From: Pipra filicauda
Taxonomy: Eukaryota > Chordata > Aves > Passeriformes > Pipridae
Reading direction: 5' to 3'
Assembly (NCBI RefSeq): GCF_003945595.2
Contig: NW_024103452.1
Location: forward strand, 1,674,001 to 1,738,000
DNA: 64,000 nt
Positions 23,901-34,448 of this stretch are shown piece after piece (the stretch's first letter is position 1; each line of letters begins with the position of its first letter). The notes below the pieces were generated by a model. That model saw only the letters and a program-made list of their open reading frames with translations, was not told the origin of the DNA and did not search any database. A program made the position numbers and the translations under genes.

Positions 23901-26900
23901 TAGCAGTTCCTTCATCTGCATATCTGTGGCCTATGTTCCAGCTTTGTGCTGGGGAAACAAAAGTACAAACAGACCTCATCTGGGGTAAAATCATCTACTT
24001 TGTAGGCTTCACCAAATAAGCTTTGAGAGAAATGCAGCTGGTAAATCAAAGCACAACCAAATCACATTTTTGGTTTGAAAATATAATACTTTATGAGTTT
24101 GAATAGCTCAGCCTTTTAAAATATATTTTTGTTACTATTCTTGTTGGGACAGTGTCTAGAGCCAGACCACCATATGGATTATGCAAATCTAAAACAAAGA
24201 GTTGATCTCTACACTAAAGATCATTAATCTAGCTTTAAAATGAGCAGTCATGCTTTCAAAGGTCATTTTGGTTTGTTTTTTAAACCTGCTTGTTGTCTTG
24301 ATACCATAAACAAAACATTGCTGACGCCCCACCCTTATTCTGATAAGGGATACAGAAACCATCATCATGCATGGAATTTGCCTCCTAAGCATTAGGTGTG
24401 TGGGTGACTGTGCACTGATGATCAGTTCCTCAGTGTGAATTTTCTGAGACACTTCGTGTTTCAAAGACCGACTTGAACTACATGGAAAAACCCCACCAAA
24501 TGACTCATGGGAGTTGTCAGGAAATAGCTGAGCAAGCTTGTGAGAAAATTGTGAATTAAAGGAATATGCAAAGAGTTTATGCCACGCATGAGGGTGTGAA
24601 GTTTTAAATGGGCTTGGGGCACGGCTGCAGTAAGCCATAACGTAATCCTTCTAGCATGCAGGATGAGCTAGAGGTTGAGTAGAGTTACTTGGCTTTGGGA
24701 TCTTTTCTCTTTGCCAGGAGAGTCAATCTGAAGGAAACCTTGGAAACAGAGCACACTTACTTTTTTTTTTTCAAGAGCTTGGTAACTTTCACTACTTGTA
24801 CTTCCAAATCCAGAAAAGTGGTTGTCACAAATGACTCTTTCTCTTGGCTTGTCGGGGGGGGTCTCTGAGGTGTGACAGTGGCTGCTGCACTTCAAAATGC
24901 TTTCACTATTCTCTTGGTAGCATGTGGAGAACTCACGAGGCATGACTTCCTTCCTGCCCTAAATTCTTCTAGACAACATTTATGCTTTGTCCAAAATTAT
25001 GGAAGACATGACTGCACAAAATGACTGCTGCCTTAAAGTATGCTCCTATCATGGCACTAACAGCTGCCCCCACTCCTAACCAAAACAGATTTATAACAAA
25101 GGCCCTGAGTAAGCTGTAGGGTCCTTCAGCTGACAGCGAGACTGCTGGTAAAGGTTGCACAGCAGTCTCCTTTCTCTGCTCCCACAAATGAGGAAAACTG
25201 ATGTCCTGGCAAAGTCTTTTCCTGTCTGTCTGGGTCTTAAGCACAGAAGCAGCACTTCCCAGGGAAAAAAAGAGAAATTATATTTTTGTGTGCAAATAGC
25301 AGCTGGCTGCTGGTTGTATTTTTTGTTGTTTATTCCCCCATTCTTTATGCCCCCCGACTTCTAAAAACTTTTTAACATGTTAAACCCAATTGCTTACTCC
25401 TCATCCAACCTGCAGAGGGTTTAAAGAACACGATCAAAAAACCTGTACATCAAATATGTTAAGTGTCCTGGGGATGAAAGGGACAGAAGTGACTTGTTGT
25501 CCCAAGCCCAGTGTATTTAGCTCAGTATGCATTTGGAACTGTGATCGGACATGGGCCAAAGAGTTTGGCCGGGTGAGAGACAACTTCAGTGGGACTCTTC
25601 ATGAAAGCAGTATGTACTGCCTAGCTGCAGGACCACTGGTTTTGGCTTTGCTTAGTTCATCTCTCTCTGGACTGTGTTTTGTAGTACCTTTAGTGATAAC
25701 TTTCGCTCTTCTCTTCCCCTTCTTCAGCCCCTGTAGTGTGACCCAATGCACTGCTTGTGGCCCTTCCCCTTGGAACAGAGGGCAGGAACCTTACTTCCTT
25801 CTCTGTCTTCCTACCTGGCAAACATTTTTTCTGCAAGGTGTGACCTTGAGGAAGGGCAGTCTGTGCCTGTGTGGTCTCCCTTCAGGGGAGCGATGGTCAA
25901 ACAGCTTGTGCAGGTTTTCTTGTTCCTGCTGAATTGTCATCTCTCCTATGACTTGGAATCCATACAAGAGTAAAGCTAAGGGCTTTAAGTAAGAGTGAAG
26001 TCTGTTGACATGTTATTTCATCTGTTGTTATGGGGGTTTTGCCCAAGAGTAAGGCATGAAGTCTGCTCGTGAAGTGCCTAGAGCATTCATCACTTTCTTA
26101 CTTCAGAGACTCTTGAAGGGAGTTGCATTACTTGCCATCATGTTAGGCAGCAGTAACCTCATGCTAGATCCCGCGAACCAAGGGCTGCTGGATGATACTT
26201 GAGCTTTCAGCCAGTGCTTGACATCATTGCTTAGGCAACCAAATAGGACTCCAGAGTTAAAATGGGGTTTCTCAAATGAGTGCTTTGGGATCATTACCCT
26301 TATATTTCAATTAATACCTTCATTCATTCACAGTTTGAGGCACACAGAAAACATTTGTTTTGATCAAATAGTACCAAGAGCAAAACTACCCTTCTATGAT
26401 CCATGTGGTTTAACCAGGGTAAATCATAGTACTAAAAATGATGGAAAGACAGATCCAATTAAAATCCTTTTTTAAATAAAAGCACTACAGAAATTCTTGT
26501 CAAAGGCAAACATAAAATCTTAGGCTCCCCTCCTATAAAGAAGGACAACTTTGTGCTGAGAGGGCTAACTGCTGCTCTATATACTGCATGATTTTACCTT
26601 GCACCCTTTCATAGCAGTGAGCAAAGAAAGACCACAACCCATGTGCCTACCAGATCTGCCATAAGGCATTTTCCCCCCTTTCTCTTGCTTCACAATGAAC
26701 AAATGCTCTGTGCCTTTGCTTCACAGATTATTTACTACTTGACACTGAATTCTCCTTTTATTTGGTATGTTATTTACACCAGTGTATTTCAAATGTTGTT
26801 CTTTCAAGTATGAATGAAGTGCTACAGGAAGGTATTGGTTTCTAATGAGGAGAGCAGTGTGAGGAACAGGCTACAGAAACAGTCCTTGTGACATGAGCAA

Positions 26901-27191
26901 CTAACAGTGAGAGAGCAAGCAAGGGTATGAGGTCCCGAAGTGACTTGTAATGGTGGCTTTGGCAACAGAGTCCACATTTGCTGCATCACAGGAGAGTCTC
27001 ATCTTTGACAACTCTTGATATCAGGATTCCAGCTACTGTCACTTGTAGCTGGAAATAGCCATCTAACGTGCTCTGTTCGCAGAGTAATGGGTCAGAAGAA
27101 TTCTTCCTGCTAGATGAGGAAATGCAGAGGAAGTGTTAGTAGATAGGAGTGAAGAGAACTGGGAGAAGTTGGCTAAGTGCCAAGGGATAGA
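17964..27191. other. Long noncoding stretch, no gene or known repeat recognised
   Basis: About 9 kb of unique sequence. Small low-complexity pieces include an A+T-rich TAAA-type stretch at about 19158-19179 and a run of 11 T at 24771-24781. The longest open frame (25390-25932, plus, 180 codons) is rich in Cys and Leu. It has no recognisable domain and overlaps another frame, so I treat it as chance. Antisense-overlapping frames at 20.7-21.2 kb are likewise shadows. Confidence 0.45.
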
Positions 27192-27288
27192 CCATAGAAT
27201 CAAAAAAGGGTTTGGATTTAAAGGGACCTTTAAAGATCATCTAGTTCCAACACCCCTGCTATGGGCAGGGACACCTTCCACTAGATGG
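27192..27288 (-). mobile_element. CR1 LINE 3' end, short, antisense
   Basis: On the plus strand the sequence reads CCATAGAATCAAAAAAGGGT, then AAGGGACCTTTAAAGATCATCTAGTTCCAACACCCCTGC and GGCAGGGACACCTTCCACTAGA. This is the reverse complement of the standard bird CR1 terminus. The element therefore ends at its left side (27192) and is 5'-truncated on the right. The right boundary, near 27288, is approximate. No coding remnant remains. Confidence 0.92.
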
Positions 27289-29114
27289 CTGAGGCATAAG
27301 CCTTGATTAATGTATGTTTCGTTTTGCTGTTCAGAAAGTGCATGGGAGCTGAGAGATTGCAGAGGTGCATTTAATTTGAACTACAGAGAATGTACCCTGA
27401 TTCCTGAATAACCTGCAGTGAGAATTGCCTGATGCTTCTCGCTTGGAAGATCCTGCCTGAAGGTGTTCACAAGTCTGCCAGGCTTTGACCAGGTGGTCTG
27501 ATGGCTTTTGGATCAAACCACAGGCATTGATCCTGTAACCAGTCCCAGTTCCTGGAACAAGAGCCACTTCTGATGTGGCTGCATAGGACAGGTCTGAACT
27601 GCAACTTTACCTCCACATTTAGACCATAAATACATCTCAATCTATTGAGCAATATGGAGAGTGACTGGTTGAAGAGCATTACCCCAGAGGTCACCCTCCT
27701 ACAGGGCTGCATTTCCTTTCTCACCAACAGGCTGCAAACCTGCTGGAAGCCATCTGCCTCACCTTTTGTGAGGAGGACTGTAAGGGGAATAATGATGGGT
27801 TATTGCACTATCTCTAGTAAAGAGATGTAAAAGTTGCTCAAAGAGCTCATTTCACAAGAGAAAATCTGTTGTTTCAGTATATTTATTGTAAAATATTAAG
27901 AAAGCAATACTAGAAGCAACATATTAATGCTGTTCTGTGGTTTTTGATTATACTAATGGTACTTTCAAAAGTGAATAAATGCCAAAGTCAAGGTCATCTG
28001 TATGACCTTTACTTGAGTTTAAGTTCATAGAATAATAAAAGTTTTCTCCTTGTCACTCAGTGTAGTCAGTCTCTGTTTCCTTTTCACACTGCAAGGCTCC
28101 ATGCATTATTTGGTATATATTGCATGTCCCCTTCAGACCTGAACCTACGTAGTTATTTTTATGTTTGACTGTGCTGCTGTTGTAGATGTCCATGCAGTGT
28201 TTGTCTTCCTAGTGATGAGAGGCAGCTTTTTGGAAGGAGCAGAGAAGCACAGAAAGTTAACTCATCACCATCTGGGGCAGGATGTACTTCACCTGCCATC
28301 AGGCATCTCATCTGAGCCACTTCTCAATGGATAAGGAAAGACATGTCTAAAACCTCTTTTCAGCTGAAGTGTGCTACTTTCAATTTAAAACATGCTTTTT
28401 ATATCAAAATTTAGATACCTGTGTTCTTGAACAGTTTTGTTTTGGGAAACAGTAAAGCCAAATGTTTGAGTTTTTGATGATACATGCTGAGAATTATTTT
28501 CTGACTTTGACCCAACTTTGCTTGCAGCTTGTTATACCGAAAATCAGATTTATTTAAGGTCAAAACGAACTGTGAAATTGAGGAAAAAATCCCAAACCGT
28601 TATTACTTGTATGTAACATTTTTTTAGGCTACTTGATTAATTTAAGTATAGCCCTGTGCTTTTGGTTCTTGTTTTATATACTTACTGTCCTAGCACAGTA
28701 GGCCAAAAATGTTTCAGAGTAACTAATTGGAAGTAGATGAAGTATCTGTTTTCAAAGCCTGGCGTTAAACGAGGTAATGGGCATTTTGCAGGAACTGTGC
28801 AAATGTTATGGATGCAATCTGATACTATGGAAACTTTTTTTGCTACAAGAGCCCATGACTTTTCTTTCAACATTGTTTGCTACTTTAGAAGCAAATCATG
28901 ACATTTTACAATAAGTAAAGCAGAGGTGTTCCAGACCTCTACTTTCTAGGGCATAGCCCCTGACTATTGCTTAAAATATTGGCACTGAGATGGGTGGGGG
29001 ATTTATGGAAAAACAGTATGTGGCAAAAGGCATATGGGTAAGGACTGAAGCTAAGAAATACAGATATAAAGGCTATTTGTGCAGTCTGGACTCAGAGTAC
29101 TTGACTTTGTAGCT
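27289..29114. other. Noncoding, no feature recognised
   Basis: Mostly A+T-rich unique sequence. The frames at 27331-27727 (minus) overlap each other and resemble nothing known. Confidence 0.5.
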
Positions 29115-29144
29115 ATTTGTAATAATTTTATTTGTAATAATTTT
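29115..29144. repeat. Exact tandem duplication, 15 bp x 2
   Basis: The unit ATTTGTAATAATTTT occupies 29115-29129 and 29130-29144 without mismatch. Confidence 0.9.
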
Positions 29145-29188
29145 TGATGCTGGGGTGCTGGACTGAGATGTGGCATGGGGGATTGATC

Positions 29189-29245
29189 TGTGTGCACATA
29201 TACATGTGTGCATGTATGTATATATGCATATTTAAAGCATATATA
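29189..29245. repeat. Alternating pyrimidine-purine tract (42 bp) plus 9-bp inverted repeat
   Basis: From 29189 to 29230 every dinucleotide step is TG, CA or TA, with no break in pyrimidine-purine alternation. This is a sequence type prone to left-handed (Z) DNA. Its right end overlaps an inverted repeat, TATATATGC (29219-29227) and GCATATATA (29237-29245), with a 9-nt spacer. It looks like a degenerate TG/TA microsatellite. Confidence 0.85.
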
Positions 29246-30060
29246 CTGGTATGAAACCCATGCTGGGTTATTCTTCTGACCTTCATTTTGTCTGCGTGGA
29301 GACAATTGAGGGAGTGGGGACCTAGACCTTCTCAGCCTTCCTGAGAGGTACAAGCCAGCAGGCTGATGCAGGACTCTGCAGTACCAGCTGAACGTGGCAT
29401 GCATGATGCTACTTGGGTTGATAGGGGAGCTTCACTTGGACAAGGGAGAAGAGCAGTTTTGGTGGCTGCCTGTGTTATTGAGCCGTATTAATTCACAAAA
29501 AAAGCAGTGGGTTGCACGTATGCTGCTGATGGCAGGTGTTGGTTCTGGCATGACAGGTTGCAGCAGGGCGGTAACTGCCTCGCCTGAGGTTAGCAAGAGG
29601 AAGAAAACAAAACCAAAGATTAATTTTTCTAGCCTTTTGCTCCTGGAGGTGGATGAAATTTGTTTGTGTTTCCATGTCAGATGGTCATGGGGATGTTGCA
29701 GCTTTATGCCGTGTGGCACAGCAAATGCTGCTGACACACTGTTGACAGTATGCTCTGTAGCTCCTGGGTTGAGCTCTGTCAGCTCCCTGAGCAAACTGTG
29801 CCATGCCTGTTTTTAAGTAATGCTAGTTCAGTGCTCAGGAAAAAAACAAGCTGGGCTAAGTCTTGGGAGTGTGCAGCTTTTTTCTCATCTGTTCCAGAGT
29901 AGTAGGGATATGTTGGAAATTCTGCATGGGCAAATGTAACAGATGGATGCAAGTTCTTATATACACTTCTGTACTTCACAGTTTTGTGAACTTTCAGGTA
30001 TAAGGTGTTGGTTTTGGGCCTCTGTCAACATATTTGCAAGTTGGGAACAATGGTAGATTG
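29246..30060. other. Noncoding, no feature recognised
   Basis: Overlapping open frames on both strands at 29394-29816 (plus, 140 codons) and 29432-29794 (minus, 120 codons) are mirror shadows. Neither resembles a known protein. Confidence 0.45.
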
Positions 30061-30626
30061 ATAGGTATCCTGGTTTTGGCTGGGATAATGTTAATTTTCT
30101 TCCTAGTATCTAGTACAGTGCCGTATTTTTGGATTTAGTATGAGAATAATGTTGATAACGCACTGTAGTTAGTGCTTACCCTAAGTAAGAACTTTCCAGT
30201 TTCCCACACTCTGCCAGCAAAGAGGTGCACAAGAAGCTGGGAGGGAGCATAGCCAGGACAGCTGACCCAAACTGGCCAAAGGGATATTCCAAACAATAGA
30301 ATATCCTGCTCTGTATATGAACTAGGGGAGTTGCCCAGGAGGGGCCAATTGCTGCTTGGGGACAGGCTGGGTATCAGTCAGTGGGTCGTGAACAGCTGTG
30401 CTGTGTACCACTTGTCTTTCTTGGGTTTTATTTTTTTTCTCTTTTGTTTGTCTCTTTTTTGTTACATTTTTTTTTATTATTATTTTATTTCAAGTATTAA
30501 ACCTAACTCACAGTTTTGGGGTTTTTTTCCAATTCTCCTTCCCATCCCACTGTGGGAGTGGCAGGGTATGTGAGTGAGAGGCTGGTGGTATTTATTGACT
30601 GGTTGGGTTTAAAGCACCACGATAGG
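30061..30626. repeat. Candidate 5-bp target-site duplication (ATAGG) of the solo LTR
   Basis: ATAGG occurs at 30061-30065, directly before the LTR start, and again at 30622-30626, directly after the inferred LTR end. Five bases is the usual duplication length for ERVL-type integration. A 5-bp match has a modest chance probability. The LTR end was placed partly by this match, so the support is partly circular. Confidence 0.55.
30066..30621 (+). mobile_element. Solo LTR of an ERVL-type avian endogenous retrovirus
   Basis: The sequence is recognised from the songbird ERVL-like LTR: CCTGGTTTTGGCTGGGATAA at the start, then CAGGACAGCTGACCCAAACT and CCAAAGGGATATTCCA. Next come the GGGGACAGGCTGGGTATCAG region, a long T-rich low-complexity stretch (30428-30490), CCCATCCCACTGTGGGAGTG and a terminal GGGTTTAAAGCACCACG. 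A degenerate TATA-like TATATGAA lies at 30314-30321. A possible polyadenylation signal ATTAAA lies at 30496-30501. There is no gag, pol or env sequence on either side and no second LTR, so this is a solo LTR left by recombination. Ends are TA...CG rather than TG...CA, showing mutation or a slightly misplaced boundary. The 80-codon frame at 30331-30573 is not a gene. Confidence 0.88.
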
Positions 30627-32757
30627 GATCATACACTGCACCAGTAAGCACTCAGTGTGCACCACACCATGCCACTTTCACATCACGCTTTGGGAGGTAC
30701 AAACTGGTAGTGGAAAAGCTGTAGGCATGCCTAGTTGCCAGGGTTCAAACCCATATCCTTGCTGAACGAGTTGCCTAGGGAAGATTGTTACACCCATACG
30801 TGTACTTGCTCCTGGGCAAAATCTACAGACTTACCTTATCCCACCCGCAGTGCTGTGAGCATGGTGTTTGCCACCCACCGAGTCTTTCAGTGTGCGTGGG
30901 GGTAGGAGGAGTTAAGTGTCATGAAACGGGGTAATAAAGAGACTAATGAACAGCAAGCAGAGCAGACATGAGTTAATGTAAAAGTAGAGTAAGTACAGTA
31001 GTTAAAAGCTAAGGAAAAATAAGCTTGGCTGTCCTGTTGGAAGTGCATGTATCAGCAGGAATCTGCATGTTCTAATTTAAGTGAAGAATTAGTCATAGGC
31101 AGCAGAGCAGAACCTTAGGGGGGTGCAATAATCTGCCTCCTGGTGGCCCCACTCTTCCTATCAGCATGTCAGGAGCCCCCCTGCTGCCTTATGGGGGGCA
31201 GATAGTCATCAGCCCATATCCTTCTCCAGTCTCTGGCTCACAAACTCAATTTATCAGGGACCAGCTTGGTCCGGGCAATAAACAAGCAAGAAAGGTTGAG
31301 GTGCCAGTGGAGAGGAGCTGCAGGCACTTGTCAGGGGCTGTGTGGGCAGCTGTTAGGAGGATGATGTTCCACGCCGTGCAAGCTCGTGTATTTGGAAGGG
31401 GGATGGGAACACTCTGAGTGGCACCAGTGGCATATGGCCAGGATCCTTGAGGAAGTCATTGTCACAGACTGCTCTTGCCTGTGAACATAACCCAGAAGGG
31501 CAGCTGTGATCCTCTGCCTGACTGTACACGAGCTTGCACTTGCTGTATGCTGTGCCAGAGGCAGGAGAAAAGGTTACAGGTCAGTAGCTCAGTTTGGCTT
31601 CAAAGCTGATGGTATAAAGAAGTGCCTTTTCCCACCCACTCACTCCCTCAGTTAACGATTATGAATAATCCATTCTGCAAGACAAACATCAAACATTTAA
31701 ATTTACACACACAGCCCTCCTGAGTTTGAGACATAACTCGCCGTTCCTCTCAGGTCTGGTTGCAGCAGCAGATGATGATGTTGCCATGCTGGTGTGCCCA
31801 GCCCCTTTGCCAGAAGCTGCTGCCACTGTGGCAGAGGCAACAAGAGAAGCAGCATCCTTCCCTCTGTCCAAGGCAGCCTGCAGCCTCTCATGCTAACACC
31901 AGCTGGGGTCAGCGCCAGTGTGAGGGGGGACGCTGGGCTCTGATGTGTGCGGCTGAGAGACATGCTTCAAATATTTCTATTGTAGCAGTAGTAGCTGAAG
32001 TTTATCCAGCCCTTGGCAGGTCAAGAAGCAGCTTTCAGCCCATGGGGATTGCAAATTGCTTCTGACCTTGCCTGTTCTACTTCAGCAGTTTTATATTATG
32101 GGAGGTAAAGTAATTGCTACGCAGACCTCTTCCCCAGCTCTGAGGCACACACTTAATCATCCCTGCTCAGAAAGCATGCATTAGGGGATATCACTGAGAT
32201 CCAGGCCCTCATCCTGCCTTAGAAGCTTTATGTTCTTGAACTCCTGTGGTTCGTTCTCTTGGTCCATTTACTTCCCATATTACAACTTTACTTCTTCCCA
32301 ATTCCTGTTTTTATTTGTTTTCTCTCACTTTCTTGGGATTTCTTGGCTCCCTAAGTTCATATTCTAAACAAAGCCTGTAAGAAAAATTAGTAAAACCACA
32401 GCAGAGCTTCCAAGTTTGAAATTTATCATGGTTTTCTATGAGTAATTGGCAATTGCATTGCTTCAAGAACTATTTTTACAATTGGCATTGAAAGCTTATG
32501 ACAACGTGCATGTCTTCTTTGGCAATGATGCATCATTGAATTAGTAGTTATAAAATGTCACTCAACCAGGAGGAGGAAAAATAATCTAGTTAAATAGTTT
32601 GGTTGTAAGATGCTGGAGTGTTAGTGGTTTGGTCTAATATGAACTTTCTATGGGAAAGAGCATAAAATTAGAACTATAAAAAAATGTAGAAAGTACCATA
32701 GTTGGTGGGATAATGATTAATCTCATCACTTGACTAATTGACAGTTTTAAAATGTTT
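30627..32757. other. Noncoding; locally G+C-rich at about 31130-31960
   Basis: No internal retroviral sequence follows the LTR. The G+C-rich part holds opposing frames (31689-31963 minus, 31760-32065 plus) in a CAGCAG/CTGCTG-rich stretch. These are typical shadows, and no protein similarity is apparent. Confidence 0.4.
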
Positions 32758-32779
32758 TACACATATATGTATATATATA
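32758..32779. repeat. Short alternating TA/CA tract (22 bp)
   Basis: Unbroken pyrimidine-purine alternation, including the palindrome ACATATATGT at 32761-32770. Confidence 0.75.
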
Positions 32780-33249
32780 GTATATTCCCTCCACCATGTA
32801 AGGTGAACTGGGAACCTCATAATGGCTCTCCTGGTTTTGCACTGTGCCAGTGAAGACTTGCCCTGTGGCTCTGGCCTGAGCGCTATGGCACAGGTGGATC
32901 AAGAGCCTACACTTGCAGACAGTTAATATGAAGAGCTGAAAGCAAACCAGATGAGTAGTCCCTCCTTCTCCTTTCCCTGCAAGACTTTACAACTAGGTGG
33001 TCTAAGTATGTTCACAAGATTTGAGGCATGAGTGATCAAGTGAGACAGTAGAATGGAATTAAACATTGGTTTCCATGCATCGCAGCTGAGCTATAGGGTA
33101 CAAAGAGAACCACAACCTCCTCCAGTTTTGCTTTATGCAAACCTGTGAGTAATTACTTTAGTACTCTGCTGAACTGGGCCTCTTAGATAAACTAGGCAAA
33201 TGAAGTCTGAAGTCTGTGGATCCCTTCTAAATCTGAACTTGAGCATGAC
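32780..33249. other. Noncoding, no feature recognised
   Basis: Unique sequence up to the SINE boundary. No open frame of note. Confidence 0.45.
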
Positions 33250-33448
33250 AGCGGGTCATCCAGCTGTAGTTCTGTTAGCCAAGATGTTTGTCACCCCTGC
33301 TTAGAGCACAGTGCTAATAACATCAAGATTGTGCATTTAAATCCTGTATGGGCCATACACTGAAGAGTTAGACTTGATAATCCTTGTGTTTCCTTTCTAA
33401 CTCAAAATATTCTGTGAAGCCTGTGAAATTAAATTAATATTCTGTGAA
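33250..33448 (+). mobile_element. TguSINE1-like SINE: tRNA-Ile-derived head with CR1 tail, D-arm insertion
   Basis: The head GCGGGTCATCCAGCT..AGTT..GTTAG and then AGCACAGTGCTAATAACATCAAG follows tRNA-Ile. It keeps the anticodon loop CTAATAA (33314-33320, anticodon AAT at 33316-33318). The B-box is decayed (CATTTAAATCC, 33334-33344). GGGCCATACACTGAAGAG then leads into a CR1 3' tail (GAGTTAGACTTGATAATCCTTGTG...CTCAAAATATTCTGTGA). The tail is followed by a degraded ATTCTGTGA repeat to 33448. A 26-bp stretch (33279-33304) interrupts the D-arm between GTTAG and AGCAC and ends in TTAG, so it is flanked by TTAG on both sides. The copy is substituted throughout and unlikely to be transcribed by Pol III. 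Confidence 0.9.
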
Positions 33449-34410
33449 AAATGCCTGCCATGGTGATAGGATATGTTATACAAAGTAGACAAGGGGCTTG
33501 CCCAGCCAAGTCCATCTCACAAACACTCTGTGTTGCAGTGGAGCAGCTGCCTTTGACCAAATGCTCCTATATTTGCAGGCTGGCAGAAGTATTCTGGTTC
33601 CCTCCACTACTGTGAATCATTTTCCATGTGAGGTTGAGACTTGCTGGGTTGTCTGAAAAACTGTAACATTAACGGAAGGGGCTTCCATCCAAGATGACAG
33701 AAGTTTATTAGTGATGTGTCTCATGAGATGAATGACTACTAATGAAGTCAATTACAGTTTGAGTTGTCAGGACAGTAATTGCAAACGAAAGGACTAGTTT
33801 GGACTCTCACGTGTTCAAAAAAAATAAAATAATCCCAAGCATACCTTTTTATTGAAACCAAATGTGTTCACGTGAAAGGCAGGAGTTACTTAAGAAAGAT
33901 ACATATTTAAATGTGCATAGTTAAGTGTCAGTTGTCAACTACTCATTTGAAGCCCTATAAATAGTACCTCATTCATTTTTATGTTATGATGTGCATATGA
34001 CATTTGGAGGTTAACTTGGGTATGCTTTCCTCTAAGCACCAGTCCAGTTCTGCATCAGGAATATCAGTTCATTTCCTTCCATGCTTATTTTCTCTTGGCT
34101 TGCTTGCAGCACTATCAACTAATCAGAATTTGAAATTTTGCCAAGGGGTAATTGTTTTCAGTGTTGGAATAAATACAAAAACACCACTGGTGACATTTTT
34201 GTCATTCATTTTCACTCTGTGTTTTTGGTTTTGTGGGGTTTTTTTTCTTTCCCTAATCACAGCGAGTTACATCCCTAGATAAGTATCTCCTTAGCATACA
34301 AGTTAGATGGTCATCCAAGCCCAAATGTATATGTTGGTTTTGCTGTCATAAAGAAGGGCATACCATTTGGCAGCAAATGCTTCTCCAAGTTCAGAAAACC
34401 TCTGACATAA
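33449..34410. other. Noncoding, no feature recognised
   Basis: A+T-rich unique sequence with T-rich pieces near 34241-34248. The 92-codon frame at 34004-34282 is hydrophobic and Phe-rich, as expected from T-rich DNA. It is not a recognised protein. Confidence 0.45.
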
Positions 34411-34448
34411 ATGTGTGTGTCTATATATATATATATGTACACACACAT
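34411..34448. repeat. Palindromic TG/TA/CA microsatellite (hairpin-forming)
   Basis: Ten-base arms ATGTGTGTGT (34411-34420) and ACACACACAT (34439-34448) are perfect reverse complements. They enclose an almost self-complementary TA core (34421-34438, one C/G mismatch pair at its edges). The 38 bp could extrude as a cruciform or fold in RNA. A T-rich run follows at about 34473-34486. The open frames over this stretch encode only Tyr/Ile/Thr/His repeats. Confidence 0.92.

Noticed and set aside
24189..24638. 149-codon minus-strand frame
   Set aside because: No domain, no splice-site context, and a chance-range length.
25390..25932. Longest plus-strand open frame, 180 codons
   Set aside because: The composition is unstructured and Cys/Leu/Ser-rich, with no recognisable domain. 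It overlaps another frame, and its length is what chance predicts for six frames of 64 kb.
30331..30573. 80-codon hydrophobic frame
   Set aside because: It lies inside the LTR, and the hydrophobic part comes from the T-rich tract.
33305..33355. Free-standing tRNA-Ile gene
   Set aside because: The acceptor stem is not paired, the D-arm is interrupted, the B-box is decayed, and a CR1 tail follows. It is a SINE.
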